A stretch of DNA of 64,000 nt from Arcicella lustrica (GCF_034930985.1 NZ_JAYGIM010000023.1:1-64000); one strand, 5' to 3'; numbered from the stretch's first letter, positions 8,001-17,225 are shown. The notes: generated by a model from the letters alone, not told the origin. Program-made: numbers and translations.

Positions 8001-9233
8001 ATGAATATTCAAGATTTAAAACTTGCTGATTATACTTATGATTTGCCCGACGAGCGAATTGCAAAATTCCCTTTAGAAAAGCGTGACGAATCTAAACTAC
8101 AAGTATATCAGCAAGGAAAAATTACCCATACGATTTTTCATAAAATCAACGAGTATTTGCCTAAAAATACATTGTTGGTTTTTAATAATACCAAGGTAAT
8201 TCCTGCCCGAATTCATTTCCAAAAATCTACTGGAGCAGTCATTCAGATTTTTCTGCTGCATCCTGTCGCACCCACTTCTGTCATTAATTTGGCGATGGAA
8301 GTAAACGATACTTGCGTTTGGGAATGTATGATTGGCAATAGAAAGCGTTGGAAAAAAGATGATGTTTTGTCGAAAGTTCTAACAATTTCAGGCGAAAATG
8401 TAGAAGTAAAAGCCAGCATCTTTGATTTTGATAGCAACCAAGTACAACTTTCTTGGCGAGTAATTTCTGAAAATGCTGGAAATTTCACACCCAAATTTGT
8501 GGATATTATTCAAGCTTTAGGTGAAATTCCTTTGCCTCCTTACTTGAATCGTGAAGCCGAAGTAGCTGATTACGAAACCTACCAAACTGTTTACAGCGAG
8601 AAAAAAGGAGCAGTAGCCGCCCCAACGGCAGGTTTACATTTTACAGATGAAGTACTGCAAAATATTTCAAATCAAGGAATTAAAGAAGAATTTATTACAC
8701 TTCATGTGGGAGCTGGCACGTTTCAGCCCATTAAAGTAGAAAATATTATAGAACACAGAATGCACAACGAGCAAATTGTGTTCACGAAAAAGAATATTGA
8801 AATTTTACTCGAAAATATCGGAAATACCATTCCAGTTGGCACAACTTCGATGCGAGCTTTGGAGAGTTTGTATTGGTATGGCGTAAAACTGACGAAGGAT
8901 TTTTCAAGTACTTTTTTCATTGAAAAATTAGACCCTTATCAAAGTCCTGGTGAATCTTTACCAAGTACTGAACTTGCTTTAAGAACGATTTTAGCAAAGA
9001 TGGAAGCGACTGGCGAAACCGAAATTACGGGCGAAACTGAAATTTTTATTTTTCCGGGTTATCAATTTAAAATCTGCAAAGGCATTATTACCAATTATCA
9101 CCAGCCAGAAAGTACTTTAATTTTACTCATCGCCGCACTCATTGGCGAAGATTGGCGAAAAGTGTATGCCGAAGCGATGGCAAACGATTATCGTTTCTTG
9201 AGTTACGGTGATTCTTCTTTGTTATTGCCTTGA
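8001..9233 (+). CDS. queA: tRNA preQ1(34) S-adenosylmethionine ribosyltransferase-isomerase
   Basis: A 410-residue QueA, the enzyme that builds epoxyqueuosine on tRNA anticodon position 34 from SAM. All family blocks are visible: VFNNTKVIPARI, AAPTAGLHFTDE, HVGAGTFQPI, EHRMHNE, PVGTTSMRALES, NYHQPESTLILLIAALIG, and the C-terminal YRFLSYGDSSLLL. It is longer than E. coli QueA (about 356) because of insertions around residues 80-150, common in Bacteroidota. A TTG lies one codon before the ATG; the ATG is preferred. It is the second gene after the DUF1648 gene. Confidence 0.96.
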   Translation: MNIQDLKLADYTYDLPDERIAKFPLEKRDESKLQVYQQGKITHTIFHKINEYLPKNTLLVFNNTKVIPARIHFQKSTGAVIQIFLLHPVAPTSVINLAMEVNDTCVWECMIGNRKRWKKDDVLSKVLTISGENVEVKASIFDFDSNQVQLSWRVISENAGNFTPKFVDIIQALGEIPLPPYLNREAEVADYETYQTVYSEKKGAVAAPTAGLHFTDEVLQNISNQGIKEEFITLHVGAGTFQPIKVENIIEHRMHNEQIVFTKKNIEILLENIGNTIPVGTTSMRALESLYWYGVKLTKDFSSTFFIEKLDPYQSPGESLPSTELALRTILAKMEATGETEITGETEIFIFPGYQFKICKGIITNYHQPESTLILLIAALIGEDWRKVYAEAMANDYRFLSYGDSSLLLP

Positions 9234-9332
9234 GTAATTGTGCATAATTAGTTAAGATTTATCGATTACTCAATAAATTGATATTCAGATATTTTAACTC
9301 ATAATTCAGCATTCACAATTCAGCACTCATAC
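9234..9332. repeat. AT-rich junction repeat between convergent queA and rarA
   Basis: Contains repeated words ATTCAG/ATTCACAATTCAGCA and ACTCATA with partial complements (GATTACTCAATAAATTGATATTCAG), resembling the other short-period junction repeats. It may serve as an imperfect terminator. No gene here. Confidence 0.35.
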
Positions 9333-10607
9333 TTAATAGTCATACTCTTCACCCCAATCTTGCCGAAGCTTTTGTTTGATTTTTTCTTCCGCAGGATTCT
9401 GTTGTGGCTCAAAAAACTTAGTATTTTTTACTTCTTCGGGTAAAAATTGCTGTTTTACAAAATTACCTTCGTAATTGTGGGCGTACTTGTAGTTTTTTCC
9501 ATAATCTAATTGCTTCATCAGTTTGGTTGGTGCATTTCTGAGATGTAAGGGAACGGGTAAATTTCCCGTTTCACGTACCATTGCCAAAGCTTGGTCAATT
9601 GCCAAATATGCAGAATTACTTTTGGCAGAAGTAGCCAAATAAATCACCGTTTGCGAAAGTACAATGCGAGCTTCGGGCATTCCTACGGCACGAATTGTTT
9701 GGAAACAAGTATTTGCCATCAATAGTGCATTTGGGTTTGCCAAACCAATATCTTCCGAAGCCAATATCATTAATCTTCTTCCAATAAATTCAATGTCTTC
9801 GCCGCCTTCCAACATTCGGGCGAGCCAATAAACGGCAGCGTTGGGGTCGGAACCACGAATGGATTTGATAAAAGCAGAGATAATATCGTAATGCTGTTCG
9901 CCGTCTTTGTCGTAAAGAGCAATATTTTGTTGAAGTTTTTCTACCACCATTTCGTTGGTGATTTCCAAACCTTCGCCCACAGGAATAAAATTGCTGACCA
10001 ACTCCAAAATATTATATAATTTCCGTCCGTCGCCACCCGAAAACTGTAAAATAGCTTCGTACTCTTTTACAACGATACCACGATTTTTCAGGAAAATATC
10101 TTTTTCTAAAGCCTGATTGATTAAGTAAATTAATTCTTCTTTTACCAAAGGTTTCAAAACATAAACCTGACAGCGAGAAAGTAACGCAGAAATTACTTCA
10201 AATGAAGGGTTTTCGGTTGTAGCTCCAATCAAAGTAATAATTCCTTTTTCAACGGCACCGAGGAGTGAATCTTGCTGAGATTTTGAAAAACGATGAATTT
10301 CATCAATGAATAAAATAGGAGAGGGCGTATCAAAAAACTTTTGTTTTTTCGCCATTTCAATTGTCTCACGAATGTCTTTTACTCCCGCACTTATGGCAGA
10401 AAGTACATGAAACGGACGTTTCAAAGTCTGAGCCACAATACTTGCCAAAGTAGTTTTCCCAACGCCCGGAGGCCCCCACAAAATAAAAGAAGGAATTCTG
10501 CCAGATTCTACTGCACGACGCAAAACGGCTTTTTCTCCTACTAAATGTTGTTGCCCGACGTACTCATCAAGCGTTTGTGGACGCATTCGTTCGGCTAATG
10601 GTTGCAT
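9333..10607 (-). CDS. rarA: Replication-associated recombination protein A (AAA+ ATPase)
   Basis: A 424-residue MgsA/WRNIP1-family clamp-loader-like ATPase that acts at stalled forks. N-terminus PLAERMRPQTLDEYVGQ is highly conserved. Walker A WGPPGVGKTTLA and Walker B ILFIDEIHRF are intact; sensor 1 is ATTENPSFEV. The C-terminal MgsA tetramerisation region follows (RGSDPNAAVYWLARMLEGGED, ASEDIGLANPNAL, PLHLRNAPTKLMK). Length is normal. It is divergently arranged with the DEAD-box helicase gene. Confidence 0.95.
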   Translation of the reverse strand: MQPLAERMRPQTLDEYVGQQHLVGEKAVLRRAVESGRIPSFILWGPPGVGKTTLASIVAQTLKRPFHVLSAISAGVKDIRETIEMAKKQKFFDTPSPILFIDEIHRFSKSQQDSLLGAVEKGIITLIGATTENPSFEVISALLSRCQVYVLKPLVKEELIYLINQALEKDIFLKNRGIVVKEYEAILQFSGGDGRKLYNILELVSNFIPVGEGLEITNEMVVEKLQQNIALYDKDGEQHYDIISAFIKSIRGSDPNAAVYWLARMLEGGEDIEFIGRRLMILASEDIGLANPNALLMANTCFQTIRAVGMPEARIVLSQTVIYLATSAKSNSAYLAIDQALAMVRETGNLPVPLHLRNAPTKLMKQLDYGKNYKYAHNYEGNFVKQQFLPEEVKNTKFFEPQQNPAEEKIKQKLRQDWGEEYDY

Positions 10608-10688
10608 AATTGTATCGTTTATTCAAAAGCAAATATACATTCATTTCAGGACGCTTCTGCAATGCAAAGCTTTGTGGAAAAGAAATCT

Positions 10689-10696
10689 TATCTTTG
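10689..10696 (+). promoter_or_regulatory. Putative -7 box TATCTTTG of the helicase gene
   Basis: TATCTTTG fits TAnnTTTG and lies 28 nt before the ATG at 10725. A TTG at 10672-10674 is only 14 nt upstream, shorter than the usual spacing. Confidence 0.4.
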
Positions 10697-10724
10697 TAAG
10701 ATATTTTCATTCAAAAATAATTAC

Positions 10725-11867
10725 ATGACTTTCGCATCACTTGGTTTATCAGAATCTCTTTTAAGAGGCATTACGGCACAAAATTATTCAGAACCTTTCC
10801 CGATTCAGCAACAAGCTATTCCTGCAATTTTGGCTGGAAAAGACATTCAAGGAATTGCTCAAACGGGTTCTGGAAAAACGGCGAGTTTTGTGTTGCCGAT
10901 TTTAGAAATGTTTCAGCGTAAAAGTCCAACAAGAAATTTACATCTGAAAGTATTGATTTTGGTGCCAACTCGTGAATTAGCGATTCAGATTAAAGAAGTA
11001 ATAGAATCTTTTGCGATTCACTTAAAAAATCCTGTAAAAACGATAGCTGTTTTTGGCGGTGTTCCGCTCAATCAGCAAATGGTGACGCTCAAAAATACCG
11101 AAATTTTAGTTGCTACCCCCGGTCGTTTGTTGGATTTAGTATCGACCCAATCTATCAATTTAGCCAGAATTGAAACTTTAGTTTTGGACGAAGCCGACAA
11201 AATGTTGGATTTGGGTTTTAAAGATGAAGCCAACAGTATTTTTAAATTACTGCCAAAGAAGCGTCAGAATATTTTGTTTTCGGCAACTTTGGATACTGAT
11301 TTAGAAACAATCAAAGAAGCGTTGTTGAGTGAACCTGTTAAAATTGAAATTGAACCAGAAGTTCAGAATCTCGACCAAATTAATCAGATAGCTTATGCAG
11401 TAAGTCCAGAAAGAAAAGGCCCATTTTTACGATATTTAATCAAAACGCAGGCGATGCAACAAGTATTGATTTTTGTATCTGCCGTAAGAACTGCCGATAA
11501 TTTGGTGGATAAATTGAAAAAAAATGGCATTAATGTCGCTGCCATTCACAGCAAAAAAACACAAGGAGCAAGAACGGAAGCTTTAAGAAGTTTTAAAGCT
11601 GGAAAAACCAATGTTTTGGTAGCTACTGATTTGGCTTCTCGTGGCATTGATATACAGTTTTTACCAGTCGTGATTAATTATGAATTGCCACGCTCGCCCA
11701 AAGATTATGTTCACAGAATCGGTAGAACTGGACGTGCTACAAATTCAGGGGATGCTATTTCATTAATTTGTCCAGAAGACCAACACCATTTTCATATCAT
11801 TCAAAAAAAGATGAAAAGAAAAGTAGAAATTATAAGTACTGAAGAAATTGAACTAGCGAAGTTTTAA
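10725..11867 (+). CDS. DEAD-box RNA helicase (RhlE-like)
   Basis: A 380-residue ATP-dependent RNA helicase core with all motifs: Q motif (FASLGLSESLLRGI ... PFPIQQQAIP), I AQTGSGKTASF, Ia PTRELAIQ, Ib TPGRLLDL, II DEAD, III SAT, V ATDLASRGID, VI HRIGRTGRA. The frame extends upstream to 10602, but MTFASLGLS at 10725 is the family-typical start and lies just after a -7 box. The C-terminal extension is very short (ends EIELAKF), so it lacks the basic tail of many Bacteroidota RhlE proteins. Likely roles are ribosome assembly or RNA decay; the exact paralogue cannot be assigned. Confidence 0.93.
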   Translation: MTFASLGLSESLLRGITAQNYSEPFPIQQQAIPAILAGKDIQGIAQTGSGKTASFVLPILEMFQRKSPTRNLHLKVLILVPTRELAIQIKEVIESFAIHLKNPVKTIAVFGGVPLNQQMVTLKNTEILVATPGRLLDLVSTQSINLARIETLVLDEADKMLDLGFKDEANSIFKLLPKKRQNILFSATLDTDLETIKEALLSEPVKIEIEPEVQNLDQINQIAYAVSPERKGPFLRYLIKTQAMQQVLIFVSAVRTADNLVDKLKKNGINVAAIHSKKTQGARTEALRSFKAGKTNVLVATDLASRGIDIQFLPVVINYELPRSPKDYVHRIGRTGRATNSGDAISLICPEDQHHFHIIQKKMKRKVEIISTEEIELAKF

Positions 11868-11881
11868 GTAATAATTCATAG

Positions 11882-11954
11882 AATCAATCATCTTATGGGT
11901 TGGGTAAAACTTGTGATAATTGCTATTTTACTTATTCCATAAGATAATTGATTT
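11882..11954. repeat. Long imperfect hairpin downstream of the helicase gene
   Basis: Arm 11882-11899 (AATCAATCATCTTATGG) and arm 11937-11954 (its complement with one mismatch) enclose an inner GTAAAA/TTTTAC stem. It lies just past the helicase stop codon and may act as a terminator or RNA stabiliser; it lacks a clear T run. Confidence 0.5.
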
Positions 11955-12088
11955 TCAGCTTTTTGAAGAACCTTTAGCAAACGCATTATAAATTAAAATA
12001 ATTTATTAATGTATATGGTTATTTCAAGATTTTAATTATATTTGATAGATATTTACAAACTAACCACACGTAAAACCCTTAATATGCC

Positions 12089-12205
12089 ATGAATCTCAAA
12101 TCAATGCTTCGCATTTTGTTTATCAGTTCTCTGGTAATTTTTTTAGGATACATTTTTTTGAAAAGCTTCGATTCATTTGCACATCACGTCTTAAAAAAGC
12201 ATTAA
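12089..12205 (+). CDS. Possible 38-residue single-span membrane protein
   Basis: A short frame MNLKSMLRILFISSLVIFLG then YIFLKSFDSFAHHVLKKH, with one hydrophobic segment flanked by basic residues, in a gap of about 350 bp between the helicase and birA. It ends 9 bp before the convergent birA stop codon. Small membrane proteins of this form are common, but nothing proves it is translated. Confidence 0.35.
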   Translation: MNLKSMLRILFISSLVIFLGYIFLKSFDSFAHHVLKKH

Positions 12206-12214
12206 CTGCTTTTG

Positions 12215-12982
12215 TTAAATTACAAATTCAACTTCTTTAAAGCCAAAGTATTCGATTAAACCATCGGATTCAATTCCTAATTGTCCAGTTTCATCAATCC
12301 CAATTATTTTTCCTACAAATAATTGCCCGTTTTTCCTGAAATAATGGAATTCTTCTATTCTAAACAGATTAGACAAATACCTGTTTTTTAGTGTTTCATA
12401 ATCTCCGTTTTTAATGGTCAAATAATTTTTCTCAATACATTCCAAAAGACTAGAAAGTAAGGCTGCTAAATCATATTTTAGTGGATTTGTCGTTACGTTC
12501 CTGAGCGATGTAGCATTTGGTACTGGAAAACTAGCTTGATTAATATTAAGCCCGATACCAATTACTGAATAACCAATTTGATAGCCTTGTAAGGTATTTT
12601 CAATTAAGATTCCTCCCATTTTTTGATTTTGGAAATAAATATCGTTTGACCATTTTACTTTTAGGTCTTCGTCTATATATTCCGACAAACAATCTAAAAC
12701 ACCAAGCGATACCGCAACATTGAGTTGAAACTGTTCGCTAGCTTTTAAAAAATTTGGTTTCAGAATTAAAGAAAACGTTAAATTTTCGCCAATAGAGGCT
12801 TCCCAAACGTTTCCTCTTTGTCCACGACCAGCCGTTTGATTGTCAGTAATTATGACCATTCCTTCAAAAACGTTTGTACCCGACTGAATTATTTCAGCCG
12901 CTATGTCGTTAGTAGAATGACAGACTGGCAGGTATTTAATTGTTTTGCCAGTAAATAATGTATTGGGTTGAATTTTGTACAA
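12215..12982 (-). CDS. birA: Biotin-[acetyl-CoA-carboxylase] ligase
   Basis: A 255-residue monofunctional biotin protein ligase (no N-terminal winged helix). It activates biotin with ATP and attaches it to the carboxyl carrier protein. Visible: YLPVCHSTNDIAAE, the biotinyl-AMP loop TAGRGQRGNVWEAS, SLILKPNF, KVKWSNDIYFQNQKMGGIL (catalytic Lys), GIGLNINQ, and a small C-terminal SH3-like domain. The start is a TTG codon (YKIQPNTL follows); no nearby ATG would keep the conserved N-terminus. It is divergently arranged with rsfS. Confidence 0.92.
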   Translation of the reverse strand: MYKIQPNTLFTGKTIKYLPVCHSTNDIAAEIIQSGTNVFEGMVIITDNQTAGRGQRGNVWEASIGENLTFSLILKPNFLKASEQFQLNVAVSLGVLDCLSEYIDEDLKVKWSNDIYFQNQKMGGILIENTLQGYQIGYSVIGIGLNINQASFPVPNATSLRNVTTNPLKYDLAALLSSLLECIEKNYLTIKNGDYETLKNRYLSNLFRIEEFHYFRKNGQLFVGKIIGIDETGQLGIESDGLIEYFGFKEVEFVI

Positions 12983-13096
12983 GGTTATTTTGTAATTTTA
13001 AAGTTCAAATTATTTTTTGTGTTATTAAGTGATGAAGTTATGAGATTTCTCTCTAAACATTGTGACAAACACTTGTGAATTTACAAACAGCAAAGC

Positions 13097-13483
13097 ATGA
13101 CAGAAGTTAAATTAAAAAAAGAAATTAGTTCACAAGAACTTAGCCAATTGGTGGTGAAAGGGATGCAGGAAAGAAAGGCAACCAATATTGTAGTGATGGA
13201 TTTAAGAAAAGTGAAAAATGCTTTCACTGATTTTTTTGTCGTTTGTTCTGGTAATTCTGATACACAAATTGATGCTATCTCTGAATCTGTAGATAAAGAA
13301 GTATGGGAAGCCACTCGTACAAATCCTAGAAGTATGGAAGGCAAAGCCAACCGAGAATGGATATTGGTAGATTATTATGATGTAGTTGTACACGTATTCA
13401 AAAAGGATCGAAGAGAATTTTACAAACTCGAAGAGCTTTGGGGTGATGCTGAATTTACTTATATCGACGATGATGCCGTTTAA
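13097..13483 (+). CDS. rsfS: Ribosomal silencing factor RsfS
   Basis: A 128-residue RsfS/Iojap protein that binds ribosomal protein uL14 and blocks subunit joining in poor nutrient conditions. Signature pieces: NIVVMDLRKVKNAFTDFFVV, CSGNSDTQIDAISESV, REWILVDYYDVVVHVF and FYKLEELWGDAE. Length is normal for the family. It is followed after 180 bp by ftsH, an arrangement common in Bacteroidota, so the two may be co-expressed. Confidence 0.95.
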   Translation: MTEVKLKKEISSQELSQLVVKGMQERKATNIVVMDLRKVKNAFTDFFVVCSGNSDTQIDAISESVDKEVWEATRTNPRSMEGKANREWILVDYYDVVVHVFKKDRREFYKLEELWGDAEFTYIDDDAV

Positions 13484-13663
13484 AGTAATCATATTCCTTC
13501 CATAAATTTATCATACCACTTTTCATGTATAACATAAGTTAGAAACAAAGTTATCCAACCTTGTGTTTTCATTACAGATAATCCAAGTTTACAATTTATC
13601 TTGGTAAGTTAATTTACTTATTAGCGTAAACTGTACACTGTTTAAAAGTTAATTATAGAAAAA

Positions 13664-15727
13664 ATGGCAGAAAATAATAGTGAGAATAATAAACCTCAGG
13701 GCTTTCCGAAGCGTCGCCCTAATGCTTCTGGAAATGGTTTTCAAGGATGGTTGGTTGTAGGGTTAGTTGTTGCTTTAATCAGTATTTACTTTTTGAGTAA
13801 AACGAAAGTTCTAAAACCGATTCAGCAAACTCAGTACGAACAAATGGTGCTGAACCAAGAAATTGCTAAATTATCCATCATCAAAGGAAAAGATATTGTT
13901 GAAATAACACTCAAACCTGAGGCTTTACCTAAATATAAAAACGAATTAAGTGACCAACCAAATGCAGTTGTTAATCAAACTGCTGGGCCTCAATTTGAAA
14001 AAGAAATTACTTCAATAAATTCTTTTGAAACAGAACTTAACGAATTACAGAAAGATATTCCTCGTGAAAAAAGAGTACACGCTACTACTGAAGAGCATTA
14101 TGGAATATTTGAATTCTTAGCAGGTCCTGGCTTTTTCATTTTGATGTTTGTTGCCATTTACTTTATGTTCTTCAGAATGGGCGGAACAGGTGGACCTGGC
14201 GGTCAGATTTTCAATATCGGTCGTTCAAGAGCTACTTTGTTTGACGGTGAAGCGAAAGTGAAAATTACTTTCAATGATGTTGCTGGTTTGGATGAAGCGA
14301 AAGAAGAGATTCAAGAAATTGTAGAATTCTTGAAATTCCCTAAGAAATTCACTGATTTGGGAGGTAAAATTCCTAAAGGTGCATTATTAGTAGGCCCTCC
14401 GGGTACTGGTAAAACTTTGTTAGCAAAAGCTGTTGCTGGTGAAGCAGGAGTACCTTTCTTCTCACTTTCAGGGTCAGATTTTGTGGAAATGTTTGTAGGT
14501 GTTGGTGCGGCTCGTGTAAGAGATTTGTTCAAACAAGCGAAAGAAAAAGCACCATGTATCATTTTTATTGATGAGATTGATGCGGTAGGTCGTTCTCGTG
14601 GTCGTGGTGCGATGCCGGGCTCTAATGACGAACGTGAAAATACTTTAAATTCATTATTAGTTGAAATGGATGGTTTTGCAACAGATTCTGGAATTATCAT
14701 CATGGCGGCAACAAACCGTCCAGATGTATTAGATTCAGCTTTGTTACGTCCGGGACGTTTCGACCGTCAGATTTCAATAGATAAACCAGATATTATTGGA
14801 AGAGAAGCGATTTTCAAAGTACATTTAAAACCTTTGAAATTAGCGGCTGATATTGATCCTAAAGAATTGTCGGCTCAAACGCCAGGTTTTGCAGGTGCTG
14901 AAATTGCCAATGTTTGTAACGAAGCTGCTTTAATTGCAGCTCGTCGTAGTAAAACTGCGGTTGATATGAAGGATTTCCAAGAAGCAATGGATAGAGTAAT
15001 TGGCGGTTTAGAGAAAAAGAACAAATTGATCTCTCCAGAAGAAAAGAAAATTGTTGCTTATCACGAAGCTGGTCATGCTATTGCGGGTTGGTTCTTAGAA
15101 CACGCAAATCCATTGGTGAAAGTAACTATCGTTCCTCGTGGTGTTGCAGCTTTAGGTTATGCGCAATATTTACCAAAAGAACAATTCTTGTATAGAACAG
15201 AGCAATTGATTGATGAAATGTGTGTTACTTTGGGTGGACGTGCCGCTGAAGATATTATTTTCGGTAAAATTTCAACTGGAGCGCAAAACGACTTAGAACG
15301 TATCACTAAATTGGCTTACAGCATGGTAACCATTTATGGTATGAATGATAAGCTTGGAAATGTATCGTTCTATGATTCTAAAGGCTCTGAATATAACTTT
15401 AATAAACCTTATTCTGAACAAACAGCTCGTGAAATTGATGAGGAAGCTCGTAAAATAATTCAACTTGCTTATGAAAGAACAAAGGCTTTATTGACAGAAA
15501 AGAAAGATAAATTAGAAATTTTAGCTCAGGAATTATTAGTGAAAGAAGTACTTTTCCAAAATGATTTAGAGCGTTTGGTGGGTGCTCGTCCTTTCGAACA
15601 GTTAACTACTTATCAAGAGTTTACAAGAAATGAAGATAGAAAAGCTGCTGAATTAGAAGCTAAAGGAACTGAAACTACTCCTGAAAAAGAGAGTGAAGAA
15701 GCAACGGCAGAAAATGCTGAGAAATAA
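13664..15727 (+). CDS. ftsH: ATP-dependent zinc metalloprotease FtsH
   Basis: A 687-residue membrane-bound AAA+ protease that degrades misfolded membrane proteins and regulatory substrates. Order: N-terminal TM (WLVVGLVVALISIYFL, about residues 29-44), periplasmic domain, second TM (GFFILMFVAIYFMFF, about 155-170), AAA domain with Walker A VGPPGTGKTLLAKA, Walker B CIIFIDEIDAVGR, SRH ATNRPDVLDSALLRPGRFDR, then M41 zinc site HEAGH with the downstream Asp in TGAQNDLERIT. The C-terminus is acidic and Ala/Glu rich, as usual. A strong terminator follows. Confidence 0.97.
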   Translation: MAENNSENNKPQGFPKRRPNASGNGFQGWLVVGLVVALISIYFLSKTKVLKPIQQTQYEQMVLNQEIAKLSIIKGKDIVEITLKPEALPKYKNELSDQPNAVVNQTAGPQFEKEITSINSFETELNELQKDIPREKRVHATTEEHYGIFEFLAGPGFFILMFVAIYFMFFRMGGTGGPGGQIFNIGRSRATLFDGEAKVKITFNDVAGLDEAKEEIQEIVEFLKFPKKFTDLGGKIPKGALLVGPPGTGKTLLAKAVAGEAGVPFFSLSGSDFVEMFVGVGAARVRDLFKQAKEKAPCIIFIDEIDAVGRSRGRGAMPGSNDERENTLNSLLVEMDGFATDSGIIIMAATNRPDVLDSALLRPGRFDRQISIDKPDIIGREAIFKVHLKPLKLAADIDPKELSAQTPGFAGAEIANVCNEAALIAARRSKTAVDMKDFQEAMDRVIGGLEKKNKLISPEEKKIVAYHEAGHAIAGWFLEHANPLVKVTIVPRGVAALGYAQYLPKEQFLYRTEQLIDEMCVTLGGRAAEDIIFGKISTGAQNDLERITKLAYSMVTIYGMNDKLGNVSFYDSKGSEYNFNKPYSEQTAREIDEEARKIIQLAYERTKALLTEKKDKLEILAQELLVKEVLFQNDLERLVGARPFEQLTTYQEFTRNEDRKAAELEAKGTETTPEKESEEATAENAEK

Positions 15728-15748
15728 AGCTTGATTTTCTAAAAACAA

Positions 15749-15785
15749 TAAAAATCCTACTCAGTTACTGGGTAGGATTTTTGTT
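15749..15785 (+). terminator. Terminator of ftsH
   Basis: AAAAATCCTAC and GTAGGATTTTT form a perfect stem around a 9-12 nt loop, ending in a T run, 22 bp after the ftsH stop codon. Confidence 0.88.
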
Positions 15786-15835
15786 TGTAAGACAATTGAG
15801 GAATCTACTTCAACCTAAACGACTTAGATTTATTG

Positions 15836-15856
15836 TATATTTGTTTTCTAAATTTG
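15836..15856 (+). promoter_or_regulatory. Two putative -7 boxes before lpxH
   Basis: TATATTTG (15836-15843) and TAAATTTG (15849-15856) both fit TAnnTTTG, just upstream of the ATG at 15862 and downstream of the ftsH terminator. They support the shorter gene start. Confidence 0.4.
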
Positions 15857-15861
15857 CTTCA

Positions 15862-16653
15862 ATGACTACGATTAATTTACAAGCTGACAAAAAAATATAC
15901 TTTGCTTCTGATTTTCATTTAGGATATCCAGACCATCAAACGAGTTTAATTCGTGAAAAAAAGATTATCGCTTGGTTGAATAATATTCAAAAAGATGCAC
16001 AAACCATATTTTTAATGGGTGATTTGTTTGATTTCTGGTTTGAATATGATAATGTAATTCCTAAAGGCTTTGTCAGATTTCAAGGGAAATTGGCAGAATT
16101 ATCGGATACAGGTATAGAAATTGTGATTTTTAGAGGGAATCACGATATTTGGATTTTTGATTATTTCCAACAAGAAATGGGCATTCAAGTATTAAGAGAG
16201 CCCACTGAATACATAGTCAAACAAGCTAATAATAGCACTTCATTTTACTTGGTTCATGGTGATGGCTATGGTCCAGGCGATTATGGCTATAAAAAATTAA
16301 AATTAGTTTTTGAAAGTAAGTTTTGCCAATGGGCATTTGGTTGGATTCACCCTCAAGTTGGAATGAAACTAGCGATGGCATGGTCGGACTCTAAAAAAGG
16401 GGAAGAACATTTGAAACGTGAATTACAGTTCAGAGGGGAAGGCGAATGGCTTTGGGCTTATGCTAAAGAGATTGAGCAACAAAAGCACCATGATTTTTAT
16501 GTTTTTGGTCATCGTCATTTGTTGCTAGATTTAAAAGCTGGCGAGAATAGTCGTTATATCAATTTAGGACAGTGGTGTTATGATAATGCAGAAAGTAATC
16601 ATTATGCCATTTTTGATGGTGTGAATTTTAGTGTAAAACAATTTCAAGGATGA
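15862..16653 (+). CDS. lpxH: UDP-2,3-diacylglucosamine diphosphatase
   Basis: A 263-residue calcineurin-like phosphoesterase that hydrolyses UDP-2,3-diacylglucosamine to lipid X in lipid A synthesis. Metal-binding blocks in order: FASDFHLG, MGDLFDFWFEYD, FRGNHDIW, VHGDGYGPGDYGYK and FGHRH. The frame runs upstream to 15781, but that would place the start inside the ftsH terminator; MTTINLQADKKIYFASD at 15862 is preferred. It overlaps the next gene by 4 bp (ATGA), so translation is likely coupled. Confidence 0.9.
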   Translation: MTTINLQADKKIYFASDFHLGYPDHQTSLIREKKIIAWLNNIQKDAQTIFLMGDLFDFWFEYDNVIPKGFVRFQGKLAELSDTGIEIVIFRGNHDIWIFDYFQQEMGIQVLREPTEYIVKQANNSTSFYLVHGDGYGPGDYGYKKLKLVFESKFCQWAFGWIHPQVGMKLAMAWSDSKKGEEHLKRELQFRGEGEWLWAYAKEIEQQKHHDFYVFGHRHLLLDLKAGENSRYINLGQWCYDNAESNHYAIFDGVNFSVKQFQG

Positions 16654-17225
16654 AAATATTAGCGATACTCTTATTGATTAATTGCTCAGTTTTAGGACAA
16701 AACATTGCTTTTGATTCGCTGATTCCGAAGCAAACCTATCGATATTTTGAAAAGAAAGATTTTGTTATTTCGAAAGAAGTTCCTTTGAATGGCTCGGAGC
16801 TTTTCTCAAAGAATAATTACCTAATAGAAGCAGAGTTACTTTGTAAATCAGCAAGAAATTTTGGTTTTAAAGTAACACAATTGAAAGATAAGAATCAGCC
16901 TAAAAAAGTATTAGAGGAGCTACTTTTAGGCTACAATGTACATCAAAAACATCTTTACATTGATAGAATAAAATCTTCAAAACCGTCTGTGAAAGATTTA
17001 ATTGCGCCTTTAAAATTGGTGAATAAAAGAGTAAAAATGCAGATTATTGTTAGTAAAGATTATGTGCGTTTTTTTGCTAATAATAATGAAGTAATGTTAA
17101 CTGATTCAATTGCACCAAGCAGTGAAGCAGTGATGTTTTCAATTTTTACTAAACATAGAAAAGTAAAAGTTGAGTCTTTGAAAATTTGGGATTTAGAACA
17201 ACCAGCACTCAATAAAAATGATTAA
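16650..17225 (+). CDS. Secreted protein resembling a lone GH32 C-terminal beta-sandwich
   Basis: A 191-residue protein with a signal peptide (MKILAILLLINCSVLGQ). The mature part follows the pattern of the C-terminal beta-sandwich of GH32 levanases/invertases: YLIEAELLCKSARNFGFKV, LLGYNVHQKHLYIDRIKS, KMQIIVSKDYVRFFANNNEVMLTDSIAP; in GH32 the last block reads roughly DxSSvEvFaNdG...lT. The five-bladed catalytic domain is absent, so it should be non-catalytic, perhaps carbohydrate binding. The start codon overlaps the lpxH stop codon, and the stop codon overlaps the convergent thiamine pyrophosphokinase stop codon. Its link to lipid A synthesis is only positional. Confidence 0.7.
   Translation: MKILAILLLINCSVLGQNIAFDSLIPKQTYRYFEKKDFVISKEVPLNGSELFSKNNYLIEAELLCKSARNFGFKVTQLKDKNQPKKVLEELLLGYNVHQKHLYIDRIKSSKPSVKDLIAPLKLVNKRVKMQIIVSKDYVRFFANNNEVMLTDSIAPSSEAVMFSIFTKHRKVKVESLKIWDLEQPALNKND

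Noticed and set aside
13484..13663. Possible regulatory RNA between rsfS and ftsH
   Set aside because: No stable pairing or conserved motif visible by eye.
15781..15861. Upstream extension of lpxH
   Set aside because: Runs through the ftsH terminator and adds non-family residues.
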